A DNA stretch of 64,000 nucleotides from Nitrospira sp. (GCA_024998625.1 JACOEL010000002.1:340548-404547); one strand, 5' to 3'. Counted from the stretch's first letter, positions 47,159 through 56,235 are shown. Numbers and translations are program-made. The notes: generated from the sequence alone by a model not told the origin.

Positions 47159-48259
47159 ATGGTTGTCCGACATTCTCAACGTCTTCCGCTCCTGGCGGTG
47201 GGGATGCTCGCGTTGCTCACCGGACTTTGGGCGGGGCTTGCGCGGCTCGGGTGGGATGTGCCGCTTCCGCGACCTGGATTTTCCTCCTTGCATGGGCCGC
47301 TCATGGTGTCCGGCTTTCTGGGTGTGCTGATCAGTTTGGAGCGTGCGGTGGCTCTGAGCCGGCCATGGGCCTATGCCGCGCCGCTGCTGACCGGACTCGG
47401 TGGGGTGGGATTGATTGTCGGGGCTCCGCTTCTTGCGGCGCAATGGTTGATCCTTGCCGGCAGCCTCGGGCTGGTGGCGATCTTTGCGGCGATCATTCGC
47501 CGGCATCCGGCGCTGTACACGTTCACGATGGGTGGCGGGGCGATTGTCTGGGCGTTGGGCAACCTGTTCTGGTGTCTCGGGTGGCCCGTTTTTCTGGTCG
47601 TCTTCTGGTGGGCGGCGTTTCTCGTGGTGACCATTGCCGGTGAGCGTCTGGAACTGGCCCGGCTGCAGCAAGTGACCGGATCCGCACAGGCGACGTTTCT
47701 GTTGTTGCTCGGCATTCTACTCACGGGGCTACTGTTCCTGGGCTGGTCGTATGACGGGGGCGTTCGTTTGTTCGGGTTGGGGCTGGCCGGTCTAGCTCTG
47801 TGGTTGGGGAGACATGACATCGCCAGGCGGACCGTCAAGCAAACAGGGCTGACGCGATTCATTGCGATCTGTCTCCTTGCCGGGTATGTCTGGCTCGGCA
47901 TCAGCGGGCTGTTCGCCATGTGGTTCGGCGGTGTTCCCGTTGGTCCGCAGTATGACGCGACCCTGCATGCCTTTTTTCTCGGGTTCGTGTTTGCGATGAT
48001 CTTTGCCCATGCGCCGATCATCTTTCCGGCGGTGCTCGGCGCACGAATGACCTATCGGCCGCTGTTCTATGCACATGTAGTCCTGTTGCAAGTCACTCTG
48101 GTCGTGCGTCTCATCGGTGATGCGGCAGGGTGGAGCGCCGGTCGTCAGGTCGGCGGTCTGCTCAACGCCGTGACGTTGCTTCTGTTTTTCGTCAACACGG
48201 TGTCGGCGCTTCGGCGCCCGCCAGAGCGAGCGGGGGCAGTGCAAACACGGGCGTTGTGA
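47159..48259 (+). CDS. NnrS-like multi-pass membrane protein
   Basis: 366 residues with ten to twelve hydrophobic helices. SSLHGPLMVSGFLGVLISLERAVAL near the start and DATLHAFFLGFVFAMIFAHAPIIFPAVLG near the end resemble NnrS-family proteins, whose conserved His residues (here in LHGPLM, LHAFFLGF and AHAP) can bind haem and copper and which protect against nitric oxide or related stress. The family call is by motif resemblance only. It follows the hemerythrin gene by 18 bases. Confidence 0.7.
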   Translation: MVVRHSQRLPLLAVGMLALLTGLWAGLARLGWDVPLPRPGFSSLHGPLMVSGFLGVLISLERAVALSRPWAYAAPLLTGLGGVGLIVGAPLLAAQWLILAGSLGLVAIFAAIIRRHPALYTFTMGGGAIVWALGNLFWCLGWPVFLVVFWWAAFLVVTIAGERLELARLQQVTGSAQATFLLLLGILLTGLLFLGWSYDGGVRLFGLGLAGLALWLGRHDIARRTVKQTGLTRFIAICLLAGYVWLGISGLFAMWFGGVPVGPQYDATLHAFFLGFVFAMIFAHAPIIFPAVLGARMTYRPLFYAHVVLLQVTLVVRLIGDAAGWSAGRQVGGLLNAVTLLLFFVNTVSALRRPPERAGAVQTRAL

Positions 48260-48307
48260 TGAGGGCAACATGCAGACGGCGGTTTCGCCGGTGAAAGGAC
48301 CAGTTGA

Positions 48308-48631
48308 ATGGTGATGGAGAATCAACGTGCGGCGTCCGATCCACGAGTGCTCGACGCCCTGCGGCAGGTGGTTGATCCCGAGTTAGGAATCAACATCGTG
48401 GATCTTGGATTGGTGTACGGCAGCGAGGTGCGGGACGGTCAGGTTCATGTGGTCATGACTATGACGACGCCCGCCTGTCCGATGGAAGAGCTGTTGATGG
48501 AAATGGTGCATTCTGCGATTCTGCGCGAGTTGCCCGAGGCGCGTTCAGTAGAAGTGGATCTTGTGTGGGAGCCCGCCTGGAAGCCGGACATGCTGAGTCC
48601 GTCGGCCAAAGCGCAGTTGGGCCGAACGTAA
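48308..48631 (+). CDS. DUF59/MIP18-family metal-sulfur cluster assembly protein
   Basis: 107 residues. The pattern VLDALRQVVDPELGINIVDLGLVYGSEV...VVMTMTTPACPMEELL is characteristic of SufT/PaaD-like DUF59 proteins, which help assemble or repair Fe-S clusters; the Cys in TPACPM is the conserved one. It is encoded 48 bases after the NnrS-like gene, so a role in repairing Fe-S damage by nitric oxide or metals is possible. Confidence 0.92.
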   Translation: MVMENQRAASDPRVLDALRQVVDPELGINIVDLGLVYGSEVRDGQVHVVMTMTTPACPMEELLMEMVHSAILRELPEARSVEVDLVWEPAWKPDMLSPSAKAQLGRT

Positions 48632-48691
48632 GGATGAGCGGGTGAATGCAGAGGGCCGCAGAAGGCGGTATGGCTGAAAGGTGTTCCGGTC

Positions 48692-49951
48692 GTGAGCGAG
48701 GAGCAATCCAGGCAGGTGCGCGAGTTGGTGGAGTCGGTGTATCGCTCGGACTCCCGCCAGGTGCTCGCCACCTTGATTCGTCTGCTCGGGGACTTCGATA
48801 CGGCTGAAGAGGCTCTGCACGATGCCTTTGCCGTTGCCGTGGAGCAGTGGGCACGGGAGGGGGTGCCGGCCAATCCGAGGGCTTGGCTCATTTCGGCGGG
48901 CCGTTTCAAGGCCATCGACGGCATGCGACGGCGCGCCCGCTTCGACGCTTCCCTGACAGAACTCGCGAGACACCTGGAACTCAGCACGAACGATCCCGAA
49001 AGCTGGAACGACGAGGCAGTCGAGGACGACCGGCTGCGGCTGATCTTCACCTGCTGCCATCCGGCCTTGTCGCCCGAGACGCAGGTGGCGATGACGTTGC
49101 GCGAAGTCTGCGGCCTCACGACCGATGAGATCGCGCGCGCATTTCTCAGCAAGCCTGCCACCATCGCGCAACGCATCGTGCGGGCCAAAGGCAAGATCCG
49201 TGACGCCCGCATTCCCTACGAGGTGCCGTCGGCGGCCAACTTGCCTGACCGGCTGGATGCGGTGTTGCGGGTTGTCTATCTCGTCTTTAATGAGGGGTAC
49301 AGCGCTTCGTCGGGGGACTCACTCACGCGGCACGATCTGTCCGGGGAGGCGATTCGTTTAGGGCGGCTGTTGATCGGGTTACTGCCGGAGCCCGAAGCCC
49401 TGGGCCTCCTGGCGGTGATGCTGCTGCACGACTCGCGTCGCGGGGCGCGCACCTCGCCGACCGGCGATCTGATTCTCCTGGAGCAGCAGGATCGCTCGCT
49501 GTGGAACCGGGCGCAGATAGCCGAAGGAACGGCCTTAGTCGAGCGGGCGCTCGCGTCGCGTCAGGTCGGTCCCTATACCATTCAGGCCGCGATTGCTGCC
49601 GTGCATGCGGAGGCCCCCGACGCCGCATCGACCGACTGGGCGCAGATCGTCGGTCTCTACGATTTATTGGTGCAGGCTGAGTCGTCAGCCGTGGTCGAGC
49701 TGAACCGGGCGGTCGCTGTGGCGATGCGCGACGGCCCGGCGGCGGGGCTGGTCTTGGTCGATGCGATTCTCTCCCGCGGCGAACTCGTGAACTATCACCT
49801 AGCGCATGCCGCCCGTGCCGACCTGTGCCGGCGGCTCGGGCGAACCGCAGAAGCCTGTGCCTCATACGAGAAGGCCTTGAGCCTCACCCAGCAGAAACCG
49901 GAGCGGAGGTTTCTGGCGCGACGCCTGGCCGAATTAAGCGAAGTCGTCTAG
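48692..49951 (+). CDS. ECF42-type RNA polymerase sigma factor with C-terminal extension
   Basis: 419 residues. Region 2 (about 10-85) and region 4 (about 105-165, [35 protein letters not shown]) are followed by a long extension: a DUF6596-like segment ([23 protein letters not shown]) and TPR-like helices ending [13 protein letters not shown]. This is the ECF42 layout, in which the extension replaces an anti-sigma factor. It starts at GTG. ECF42 genes are typically linked to YCII/DGPF-domain proteins, and three such genes follow at 54-57.9 kb. No anti-sigma gene is adjacent. Confidence 0.9.
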   Translation: MSEEQSRQVRELVESVYRSDSRQVLATLIRLLGDFDTAEEALHDAFAVAVEQWAREGVPANPRAWLISAGRFKAIDGMRRRARFDASLTELARHLELSTNDPESWNDEAVEDDRLRLIFTCCHPALSPETQVAMTLREVCGLTTDEIARAFLSKPATIAQRIVRAKGKIRDARIPYEVPSAANLPDRLDAVLRVVYLVFNEGYSASSGDSLTRHDLSGEAIRLGRLLIGLLPEPEALGLLAVMLLHDSRRGARTSPTGDLILLEQQDRSLWNRAQIAEGTALVERALASRQVGPYTIQAAIAAVHAEAPDAASTDWAQIVGLYDLLVQAESSAVVELNRAVAVAMRDGPAAGLVLVDAILSRGELVNYHLAHAARADLCRRLGRTAEACASYEKALSLTQQKPERRFLARRLAELSEVV

Positions 49952-50008
49952 TAGAGCACTGGACATTATGGTGGTTACCAGGGTGTTCTCCGGTCGCCGA
50001 CTCTCTCG

Positions 50009-50374
50009 TCAGGATTTCCGCCGATGGATAATGATGGAATTCCCGTCCGGGTCGGAGACGATCGCCATGTGACAAACGGGTGTCTCCAGCGGTTCAAGCC
50101 GGAACGGGCATCCGTTTGCCTTGAGCCGCGCGATCGCGGCAGCGAAATCATCCACTTCGAGCCCGACCGATCCGCCGCCCGGGGACGGTTTCCAATCCGG
50201 TGCGCCGTTCCCGATACCGAGCGTGTTCGCCCCGATGTCGTATTCGACGAACCCCTTGTCTCCCTCGCCGAAAAACCGCGATTCTTTAAGCCCCAGCACG
50301 CCTTCATAAAACCGGCGCGCCCGCTGAAGGTCTGTGACGGGGTAACAAGTAAATGCGATGCCGGTGACATTCAT
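50009..50374 (-). CDS. VOC-superfamily protein (glyoxalase/dioxygenase-like)
   Basis: 121 residues, a single VOC unit: FTCYPVTDLQRARRFYEGVLGLKE at the start and VCHMAIVSDPDGNSIIIHRRK at the end, with the metal-type Glu in SVGLEVDDF. AAAGGA precedes the ATG on the minus strand; a further 14 codons upstream are not supported. It converges on the ECF42 sigma gene. The substrate is unknown. Confidence 0.88.
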   Translation of the reverse strand: MNVTGIAFTCYPVTDLQRARRFYEGVLGLKESRFFGEGDKGFVEYDIGANTLGIGNGAPDWKPSPGGGSVGLEVDDFAAAIARLKANGCPFRLEPLETPVCHMAIVSDPDGNSIIIHRRKS

Positions 50375-50711
50375 GTCGATCCTTTCTTCGTTCGATCGTG
50401 TGTGCTTATGCTGCACTTCAGTTATGTTGGTTGCAAGGGGCTGTTCTTGCCGTGGAGGGCTGTGGTCGTTCGCACTGCTCTCTGCGGAGATTGAAGCGAA
50501 TGGCAGAAGCTGGAACGGAGGTTTCTAAAGCGGAGGACGAAGGCGTTACAGCATGACTGAGCCTAAAGATCTATGACCTGTGCACTACTGTGTCGCATTC
50601 TCGGAATATGCTTTGGCAGAGATTGACACTACAAGATGGCCTGGCTACAGTTTGTGCGAACCATGGCTGGTGGCCAGCTTTTCCTGTTTGGCGGTGGAAG
50701 GGGAACATTTT
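50375..50711. other. Spacer of about 340 bases with no clear gene
   Basis: Weak open frames on both strands have no recognisable features. Composition becomes more AT-rich from here. The GTG of the next gene has its ribosome site near 50700. Confidence 0.45.
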
Positions 50712-51074
50712 GTGCCTGCAAATCTAATCCTGATAGGTGTCGTTCTGTTCTTGATGCCTTCCGCAGCTAAAGCAGAGTTCTCTCTGGAGCAGTATCGTTC
50801 CCTTATACAGTCTGCCGAGGTCAAGGATAAGCTGAGCGACTATGTGACAGGGGTGGGGCGCGGTATTTTCTGGGCGAATGTAATGCTGGGCGCCGATAAT
50901 AAGGAACGTCTTTTTTGTCTGCCCGCCAAGCTTGCCCTGGATGCAGGTATTATCCAATCAGTTCTTGCCCAAGAACTGAGAATGTCATCTCCAGATGCAA
51001 CCTATGAGGACGATACACCCATCGAATTAATTCTGACGAAGGCGTTTATGCGTCGTTTCCCATGCGACAGATAG
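50712..51074 (+). CDS. Rap1a/Tai-like exported protein
   Basis: 120 residues from a GTG with an AGGGGA site eight bases upstream. This start creates an ideal signal peptide (ending AAKA); a longer frame from 50580 has no such features. The mature part (SLEQYRSLIQSAEVKDKLSDYVTGVGRGIFWANVM, then LFCLPAKLALD) resembles the Rap1a/Tai family, which includes type VI secretion immunity proteins with a conserved Cys pair (here in FCLP and FPCDR). No toxin or secretion gene is adjacent, so the family call does not prove immunity function. Confidence 0.6.
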   Translation: MPANLILIGVVLFLMPSAAKAEFSLEQYRSLIQSAEVKDKLSDYVTGVGRGIFWANVMLGADNKERLFCLPAKLALDAGIIQSVLAQELRMSSPDATYEDDTPIELILTKAFMRRFPCDR

Positions 51075-51156
51075 ACGCCAGCCGGAGTAGCCCACCGGTC
51101 GGCAATTTCGCTGGGCTACACCGCGTTTGTGCATCTTGGCGGTAGCCACTAAATCA

Positions 51157-52089
51157 ATGCCATTCCCAATCGACAAGAAGCTAGTGGTTGCCGTATCGTC
51201 CACTGCGCTATTCGACTTAGCGTCCGAGCATGACCTATATCTGGAGCTGGGCGTAGATGAGTTTCGCAAGTATCAGCGTGAGCATCGCTGTACTATTCCA
51301 CGTCGCGGCGCAGCGTTCCCATTCATTAAGCGCTTGTTGAATTTAAACAAGATCTACAGTGAGGAGCATCCAATAGAGGTCGTAATCTTATCTCGAAATC
51401 ATGCTGATGCAGGGCTGCGCGTAATGGATGCCGTTTCCCATTACGGTCTTGAGATCTCACGTTCCTTCTTCTTGGCTGGGCAGCTCCCATATCCATACAT
51501 GAGGTCGATAGGGGCTGTTTTATACCTCAGCACCAACAGAGAGGAAGTGAAAACGGCGGTTGAGAGCGGATATGCTGCAGGGTACGTGCTCCCTTGCGAC
51601 ACAATACCGTCTGACGAAGATCAACAATTGAGGATCGCTTTCGATTTTGACGGGGTAATCGCTAGCGATGAGGCTGAGGCCGTGTATAAGGAGTCAGGAA
51701 ACCTAGATCTGTTTCATGAACATGAAAGAAAGTTAAAGGACAAGCCACTGCATCATGGGCCACTCATGCCACTGCTCCTTAAGATTTCGGAATTCCAAAA
51801 GTTAGAGAGGAAGAAGGCTCAGAGCATGGCGGAATACACGCAGATGCTAAGAATCGCAATCGTTACCGCGCGGAATGCCCCCTCTCATGAGCGGCTGATC
51901 CATACGCTTTCAGAGGCGGGGATTGACGCGGATGAACTGTTCTTGCTCGGTGGTATAGAAAAGAAGTTAGTGCTAGATGTATTGAAACCGCATATCTTCT
52001 TTGACGACCAGATAGGGCATTTAGAGCCTGCCTCAGTATCAACGCCATCGGTTCATGTTCCGTTTGGAGCCGCCAACTTCGGTGGGTAA
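51157..52089 (+). CDS. 5'-nucleotidase-family protein
   Basis: 310 residues. The sequence LVVAVSSTALFDL at the start, VVILSRNHADAGLRVMDAVSHYGLEI, IAFDFDGVIASDEAEAVYK (HAD-like catalytic aspartates) and IFFDDQIGHLE is characteristic of the cytosolic 5'-nucleotidase family related to NT5C1A, which dephosphorylates nucleoside monophosphates. The ATG at 51157 is chosen; ten further codons to a TTG are possible. AT-rich relative to most of the window. It may be linked to defence-type nucleotide metabolism, but this is conjecture. Confidence 0.85.
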   Translation: MPFPIDKKLVVAVSSTALFDLASEHDLYLELGVDEFRKYQREHRCTIPRRGAAFPFIKRLLNLNKIYSEEHPIEVVILSRNHADAGLRVMDAVSHYGLEISRSFFLAGQLPYPYMRSIGAVLYLSTNREEVKTAVESGYAAGYVLPCDTIPSDEDQQLRIAFDFDGVIASDEAEAVYKESGNLDLFHEHERKLKDKPLHHGPLMPLLLKISEFQKLERKKAQSMAEYTQMLRIAIVTARNAPSHERLIHTLSEAGIDADELFLLGGIEKKLVLDVLKPHIFFDDQIGHLEPASVSTPSVHVPFGAANFGG

Positions 52090-52381
52090 CCACATGGTCC
52101 GTCCAGGGTTCCGGCCCGGGCAACTTTGATGCCCCTGGCAGACGGGCCAAAGTCTGAGTTCTTAGGAGATCACCGTAGGAAATTGAGTCTGGGTTGTGAT
52201 AATGGCGGCAGCCGCAATTTTGTTTGCGGCCATCAAGTAGTTTTCCAGGTGCACATTCCGTGATCCGATAATGGGAATCCACCAGTTGAAAAGCTCGAAG
52301 CCAAAAGGATCTGGAAAATTCATTCAGTCCTGTGAAACCGAGAGATTGAGCGAGGTAGTCTGCGAGGCACTTTGTGCGTGC

Positions 52382-53077
52382 TCACGCTTTATGCAGCCAG
52401 TTGATGTGTTTGCAGACGCCCTCAACATCGGCGAATAGAGACTGGTTGTTCACTCCTAACACATCAAGGGTCTTGATGACGCTGTATTTAAGTCCACCGG
52501 GAATTTCTATCTGAATTAGCTCCCTAGTTACATCGGGGTTGCGTTCGAGGGCAACGAAGCGAGTTGCGCTTTTAGAATATCGGTGCGCTGTGAACCATCC
52601 ACTCTGAGCGACGATTCGGTTGTTGTTAAGGTTTGGTTTGAATACGCGCGTTCTTGCAATAGCGAAGGGATCCTTCTGTGTGCCGCGGTCAAGCAAGAGG
52701 TCAGTTCCAACGTTGAGAAGATAGACATATCCTGAGTTGCTGGTATCTCCGTCTTGACAGGCAAACCAGAGAGCCGTCAGAGGATTCGAAGTCCAATCCA
52801 AAAGGCGGGTAGCCATGCCGAAGTGCTGTGCGTAAACCATTAGGTCCCAGTCATCTGTAAGCTCCTTACCGATGAACAGGGTCCCTCGTCGGCGGAGTTC
52901 CGCGAGCATCTCGCGTTCCTTCTGCGCTGTGTCCTTTGTGGGGTCTTTTCTGGCAATCTTTGGCAGAAGCGACTTGTTACAAGGCTGACCTCGAAATAAC
53001 TGAAAATAGTTGTCTTTTTGGCGTTTCTCAAAGACGTCCAGGAACGCCTTGAAATCCGTATAAGTGCGGCTAACCAT
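52382..53077 (-). CDS. FRG-domain protein
   Basis: 231 residues. The N-terminal FRGQ (in NYFQLFRGQPCNKSLLPKIAR) and the HFGMATRLLDWTSNPLTALWFAC segment define the FRG domain, often found in phage-defence or toxin-like proteins. The C-terminal part is an unrecognised beta-rich tail. It is oriented opposite to the nucleotidase gene and is also AT-rich. No partner gene was identified. Confidence 0.85.
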   Translation of the reverse strand: MVSRTYTDFKAFLDVFEKRQKDNYFQLFRGQPCNKSLLPKIARKDPTKDTAQKEREMLAELRRRGTLFIGKELTDDWDLMVYAQHFGMATRLLDWTSNPLTALWFACQDGDTSNSGYVYLLNVGTDLLLDRGTQKDPFAIARTRVFKPNLNNNRIVAQSGWFTAHRYSKSATRFVALERNPDVTRELIQIEIPGGLKYSVIKTLDVLGVNNQSLFADVEGVCKHINWLHKA

Positions 53078-53236
53078 AAATCTCTACATAGTCACATGAA
53101 ACTAAGGGACCTCTGTCTGTGCGGGATCTTACTCCCATCCCAAAGCTTTTCAAACTGCAGAATTCATTGAAATCATGACGCTTTAGTAACCTGTCTCGAT
53201 TTGACATGCGGCCACTGATTTTTTTTCATAAACCCA

Positions 53237-53262
53237 TGTCGATTTCGTCCGTTCATGGCGAC
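53237..53262 (+). promoter_or_regulatory. Candidate ECF42-type promoter, copy 1
   Basis: TGTCGA, 16 bases, CGAC, followed by TATCTAATGTCACG. From memory, ECF42 promoters carry TGTCGA at -35 and a CGWC-type -10, which matches. A near-copy follows at 53329-53354. It lies 129 bases before the VOC gene start. Confidence 0.5.
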
Positions 53263-53328
53263 TATCTAATGTCACGGGCTCGTTAATCGCACCTTGCAGA
53301 CGGGTCGTCGTGACCGAAAAGAACTCCC

Positions 53329-53354
53329 CGTCGATTTTGCCCGACTCCGACGAC
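53329..53354 (+). promoter_or_regulatory. Candidate ECF42-type promoter, copy 2
   Basis: CGTCGA, 16 bases, CGAC, followed by TATCTTGTGTCACG. It is the duplicate of the motif at 53237-53262 over roughly 49 bases. Its -10 is 37 bases before the VOC start at 53391, which is an ideal distance. Confidence 0.5.
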
Positions 53355-53390
53355 TATCTTGTGTCACGAGATGGCGAACAGAAGGAGGTC

Positions 53391-53807
53391 ATGGTGGCGA
53401 CGAGGAAGAAGAAGCGGGCGGCGAAGAAGCCACGGGCGGCGGCTAGTATCGTCTGGTTTGAGGTGCCTGCTGACGATCTCGAACGGGCGAAGAAATTTTA
53501 TGGCTCGTTGTTCGGGTGGAACTTCGCGAAGATTCCAGCGGCTATCGACGACTATTGGCACATTGATACCGGTGGCAAAGATGCGACCCCCGACGGCGGG
53601 CTGATGCCGCGCATGCATCCGCAACAATCCATCACCAACTATGTCGGCGTGCCGTCGGTGACGATGGCGATGAAGAAGGTTGAGAAACTCGGTGGAACGA
53701 TCTGCACGCCCAAGACGGCGGTGCCGCGCATGGGTTTTTTCGCGATCTGTCAGGATACAGAGGGCAATACCTTTGCGCTATGGGAGATGAACGAGCGCGC
53801 CAAGTGA
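53391..53807 (+). CDS. VOC-superfamily protein with Lys-rich N-terminus
   Basis: 138 residues. After a basic leader (MVATRKKKRAAKKPR) comes a VOC unit: VWFEVPADDLERAKKFYGSLFGWNF, NYVGVPSVTMAMKKVEKLGGTI and GFFAICQDTEGNTFALWE. The ATG has AGGAGG closely upstream, and a GTG start at 53310 is possible if the first promoter copy is used. Relatives of this type are commonly near ECF42 sigma factors. The substrate is unknown. Its stop codon overlaps the edge of the repeat element at 53806. Confidence 0.8.
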   Translation: MVATRKKKRAAKKPRAAASIVWFEVPADDLERAKKFYGSLFGWNFAKIPAAIDDYWHIDTGGKDATPDGGLMPRMHPQQSITNYVGVPSVTMAMKKVEKLGGTICTPKTAVPRMGFFAICQDTEGNTFALWEMNERAK

Positions 53808-53929
53808 GAGTGCTGCAAAAGCCCTCCAGCGTCGTTCTCATATCGCTCAAGGTCTCGACGTACGAAACAACGTACGCCTCGGCCTTTCGCTCACTGCGGC
53901 CTTGCTGGGCTGACTTTTTCAGCATTCTC
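53806..53929. repeat. MITE-like dispersed repeat of about 124 bp with terminal inverted repeats
   Basis: The left end GAGAGTGCTGCAAAAG pairs with the right end CTTTTTCAGCATTCTC at 13 of 16 positions. Inside are a second hairpin (CGTACG...CGTACG) and a GGCCTTTCGCT...GGCCTTGCTGG block. No coding capacity. A degraded half copy sits at about 186-240. It lies directly after the VOC stop and before a YCII gene, so it could separate or end transcripts. Confidence 0.65.
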
Positions 53930-53982
53930 AATGCAAGTCGTACCCCTTTAGCACCGTGAGCCCATTTGAGAGAGGAGTGGTC

Positions 53983-54339
53983 ATGAAATATCTCTGCCTG
54001 GTCTATGTCGAAGAAAAGACGTTGAATGCCCTGACCCGGGATGAGCGGGTCGCGTTGTCGGATGAATCCATGGCCTACTGTGACGGACTGCAAAAAAATG
54101 GTCAACTTCTCGGGGCCTCACCCCTCCATCCGGTAGAGACCGCGACGACGGTGCGGGTGCGGAACGGGAATGTCTCTACCACCGACGGGCCCTTCGCAGA
54201 AACGAAGGAGCAGTTGGGCGGGTATCTGCTGATCGATGTCCGGGACCTCAACGACGCCGTGCGGATCGCCTCGAAGTTTCCCGCCGCTCAGTATGGCAGT
54301 ATCGAAGTGCGGCCGATTAAAGAGGGCGGCTGCGCGTAG
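53983..54339 (+). CDS. YCII/DGPF-domain protein
   Basis: 118 residues. MKYLCLVYVEE at the start, ATTVRVRNGNVSTTDGPFAETKEQLGGYLLID in the middle and ASKFPAAQYGSIEVRPI at the end define the YCII-related, DGPF-containing family. The DGPF motif is intact (TTDGPFAE). AGGAG lies six bases before the ATG. DGPF proteins accompany ECF42 sigma factors; their role is unknown. One of three family members in this region. Confidence 0.9.
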   Translation: MKYLCLVYVEEKTLNALTRDERVALSDESMAYCDGLQKNGQLLGASPLHPVETATTVRVRNGNVSTTDGPFAETKEQLGGYLLIDVRDLNDAVRIASKFPAAQYGSIEVRPIKEGGCA

Positions 54340-54368
54340 GCACGCGTAAAGCGCAGGGTGTGGGATTT

Positions 54369-54451
54369 GTCAAACGTCAACCACTACTCGTCAATCGACG
54401 GAGGCTGGAGGTGCAGTCTCACGGATGACGACTGACGGATGACGCCTGACG
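54369..54451. repeat. Intergenic inverted repeat, TGACG family, copy 1
   Basis: The left arm has CGTCAA units, the right arm GGATGACGACTGACGG and similar TGACG units, so the arms can pair. It lies between two YCII genes. A second copy with the same design is at 56146-56221. Confidence 0.55.
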
Positions 54452-54461
54452 GGGGGATCTT

Positions 54462-54821
54462 ATGAAATTCATCTTGCTGGTGCATCACGACGAAACGGCG
54501 TTCGAGAAGATGAACGAAGAGACAAAGAAGGGCCTCCTGACGGAGTCGATCGGGCTCTGCCACCAATTGGATGCGAAGGGGGAGTACGTGCATGCCTCTC
54601 CGGTTCATCCTGCTGCCACGGCGACCCTCGTGCGGGTACGTGATGGTCGTTCGCTGGTGACCGATGGTCCCTTCATCGAGACGCGGGAGCAGATGGCGGG
54701 CTATTTCCTGATCGAGGCGAAGGATCGCGAAGAAGCCGTTGCGATCGCCGGCCGGGTTCCCGGCGCACGTATCGGGACGGTTGAGGTGCGGCAAGTGAGG
54801 GAGATTACGGGATTGCCGTGA
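54462..54821 (+). CDS. YCII/DGPF-domain protein
   Basis: 119 residues. MKFILLVHHDETAFEKM, TLVRVRDGRSLVTDGPFIETREQMAGYFLIEA and ARIGTVEVRQV are the family features, with the intact DGPF motif. It is about 40-50 percent similar in pattern to the preceding YCII gene and probably arose by duplication. It may be part of the same ECF42-controlled group, though no promoter motif was seen just upstream. Confidence 0.9.
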   Translation: MKFILLVHHDETAFEKMNEETKKGLLTESIGLCHQLDAKGEYVHASPVHPAATATLVRVRDGRSLVTDGPFIETREQMAGYFLIEAKDREEAVAIAGRVPGARIGTVEVRQVREITGLP

Positions 54822-54833
54822 CAAGGTGCTAAG

Positions 54834-54920
54834 AGCTGATGGCCTATGGCGCATAGCATATAGCTCGAACAAGCAGAATCGCGGCAGTTCCTACTATTGG
54901 CTATACGCCAGAATCTCTTG
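54834..54920. repeat. Intergenic inverted repeat, GCTATGGC family, copy 1
   Basis: The left arm contains GATGGCCTATGGCGCATAG, the right arm a degenerate complement with GGCTATACGCCAG. It lies between the second YCII gene and the BNR-repeat gene. A second copy is at 56538-56643. Confidence 0.5.
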
Positions 54921-54959
54921 TGTGGCGCGAGAGATGCGCGCCTATGAAAGGAGTCGGAT

Positions 54960-56144
54960 ATGAGTCGGGTACGGGTACTTGTTGGTACGAAGAAAGGCGC
55001 GTTCATCCTCACATCGGATGGCACCCGGAAACAGTGGGACGTGCAGGGTCCCTACTTCGGAGGCTGGGAGATGTACCATCTGAAAGCATCACCTGCCGAT
55101 CCGAATCGGTTGTATGCCTCGCAGACCAGCAGTTGGTTCGGGCAGGTGATTCAGCGTTCGGATGACGGCGGTAAGACCTGGAATCCGCCAGGAACCAAAC
55201 CGGAAGATTTGATGGGGGCGGACGGGATGCCCAAGGGCGCAAGCAACATGTTCGTCTATGATGCGTCGGCGGAAACCGGTAAGCCGTTGACCACCCACCA
55301 GCATTACGACGGCACGCAGCGTCCGTGGGAATTCAAACGTATCTGGCACCTGGAACCCTCGCTGACCGATCCGGACACGGTCTACGCCGGTGCGGAGGAC
55401 GCGGCGATCTTCAAATCGTCGGATGGGGGGGAAAGCTGGAAGGAGCTACCGGGGCTGCGCAGCGCGAAGGGCCATCTCTGGCAGCCCGGCGCCGGCGGGA
55501 TGTGCCTGCACACCATTTTGTTGGATCAGAGCCGGCCTGATCGCATGTACATTGCCATCTCTGCGGCGGGCGCATTCCGCACCGAGGATGGCGGCAAGAC
55601 CTGGAAGCCAATTAATCGAGGCCTCAAGTCGCAATATGAGCTGCCGGATCCGGATGCCGAAGTCGGCCACTGTGTGCATCGCATTGCCATGCATCCGTCG
55701 CGCCCGAACGTGCTGTTCATGCAGAAACATTGGGATGTCCTTCGCAGCGACGATGCCGGCGACTCGTGGCATGAGGTCAGCGGCAACCTGCCGAGCGATT
55801 TCGGATTTCCGATCGCGGTGCATGCCCATGAACCGAATACGGTGTACGTGGTGCCGATCAAGAGCGATTCGGAACATTATCCTCCGGAGGGGAAACTCCG
55901 CGTGTATCGCAGTAAGACCGGCGGCAATGAATGGGAAGCCCTCACGAAGGGGCTGCCGCAACAGGATTGTTATGTGAACATTCTTCGCGATGCCATGGCG
56001 GTGGATTCACTTGAGCCCTGCGGCCTCTATTTCGGGACAACCGGCGGGCAGGTCTACGCGTCCCGCGACGGCGGTGACAGCTGGACGGCGATTGTGCGGG
56101 ATTTGCCGGGGGTCTTGTCGGTCGAAGTGCAAACGCTCTTATGA
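54960..56144 (+). CDS. BNR/Asp-box repeat protein (sialidase-like beta-propeller)
   Basis: 394 residues, no signal peptide. At least five Asp-box repeats (S-x-D-x-G-x-T/S-W) are visible: [36 protein letters not shown] and ASRDGGDSW. They are spaced as blades of a beta-propeller. Similar proteins are annotated as exo-alpha-sialidase-like or WD40/YVTN/BNR-repeat proteins, but the catalytic residues of sialidases were not recognised, so a binding role is likely. It is next to a MoaD/ThiS-like gene, a pairing that may be functional. Confidence 0.85.
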   Translation: MSRVRVLVGTKKGAFILTSDGTRKQWDVQGPYFGGWEMYHLKASPADPNRLYASQTSSWFGQVIQRSDDGGKTWNPPGTKPEDLMGADGMPKGASNMFVYDASAETGKPLTTHQHYDGTQRPWEFKRIWHLEPSLTDPDTVYAGAEDAAIFKSSDGGESWKELPGLRSAKGHLWQPGAGGMCLHTILLDQSRPDRMYIAISAAGAFRTEDGGKTWKPINRGLKSQYELPDPDAEVGHCVHRIAMHPSRPNVLFMQKHWDVLRSDDAGDSWHEVSGNLPSDFGFPIAVHAHEPNTVYVVPIKSDSEHYPPEGKLRVYRSKTGGNEWEALTKGLPQQDCYVNILRDAMAVDSLEPCGLYFGTTGGQVYASRDGGDSWTAIVRDLPGVLSVEVQTLL

Positions 56145-56145
56145 T

Positions 56146-56221
56146 CGTCAAACGTCAAGCGTCAGTCGTTAATCAAGGGAAGCGAGACCTACTCGGCACG
56201 AATGACGATTGACGCATGACG
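56146..56221. repeat. Intergenic inverted repeat, TGACG family, copy 2
   Basis: The left arm has CGTCAAACGTCAAGCGTCAG, the right arm ATGACGATTGACGCATGACG. The arms are near-complements built of 7-8 base units around TGACG. It starts two bases after the BNR-gene stop. Confidence 0.6.
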
Positions 56222-56235
56222 AGGCGGAGGATGAA

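Noticed and set aside
51863..52282. Minus-strand open frame over the end of the nucleotidase gene.
   Set aside because: It overlaps a well-supported gene on the other strand and has no recognisable sequence features.
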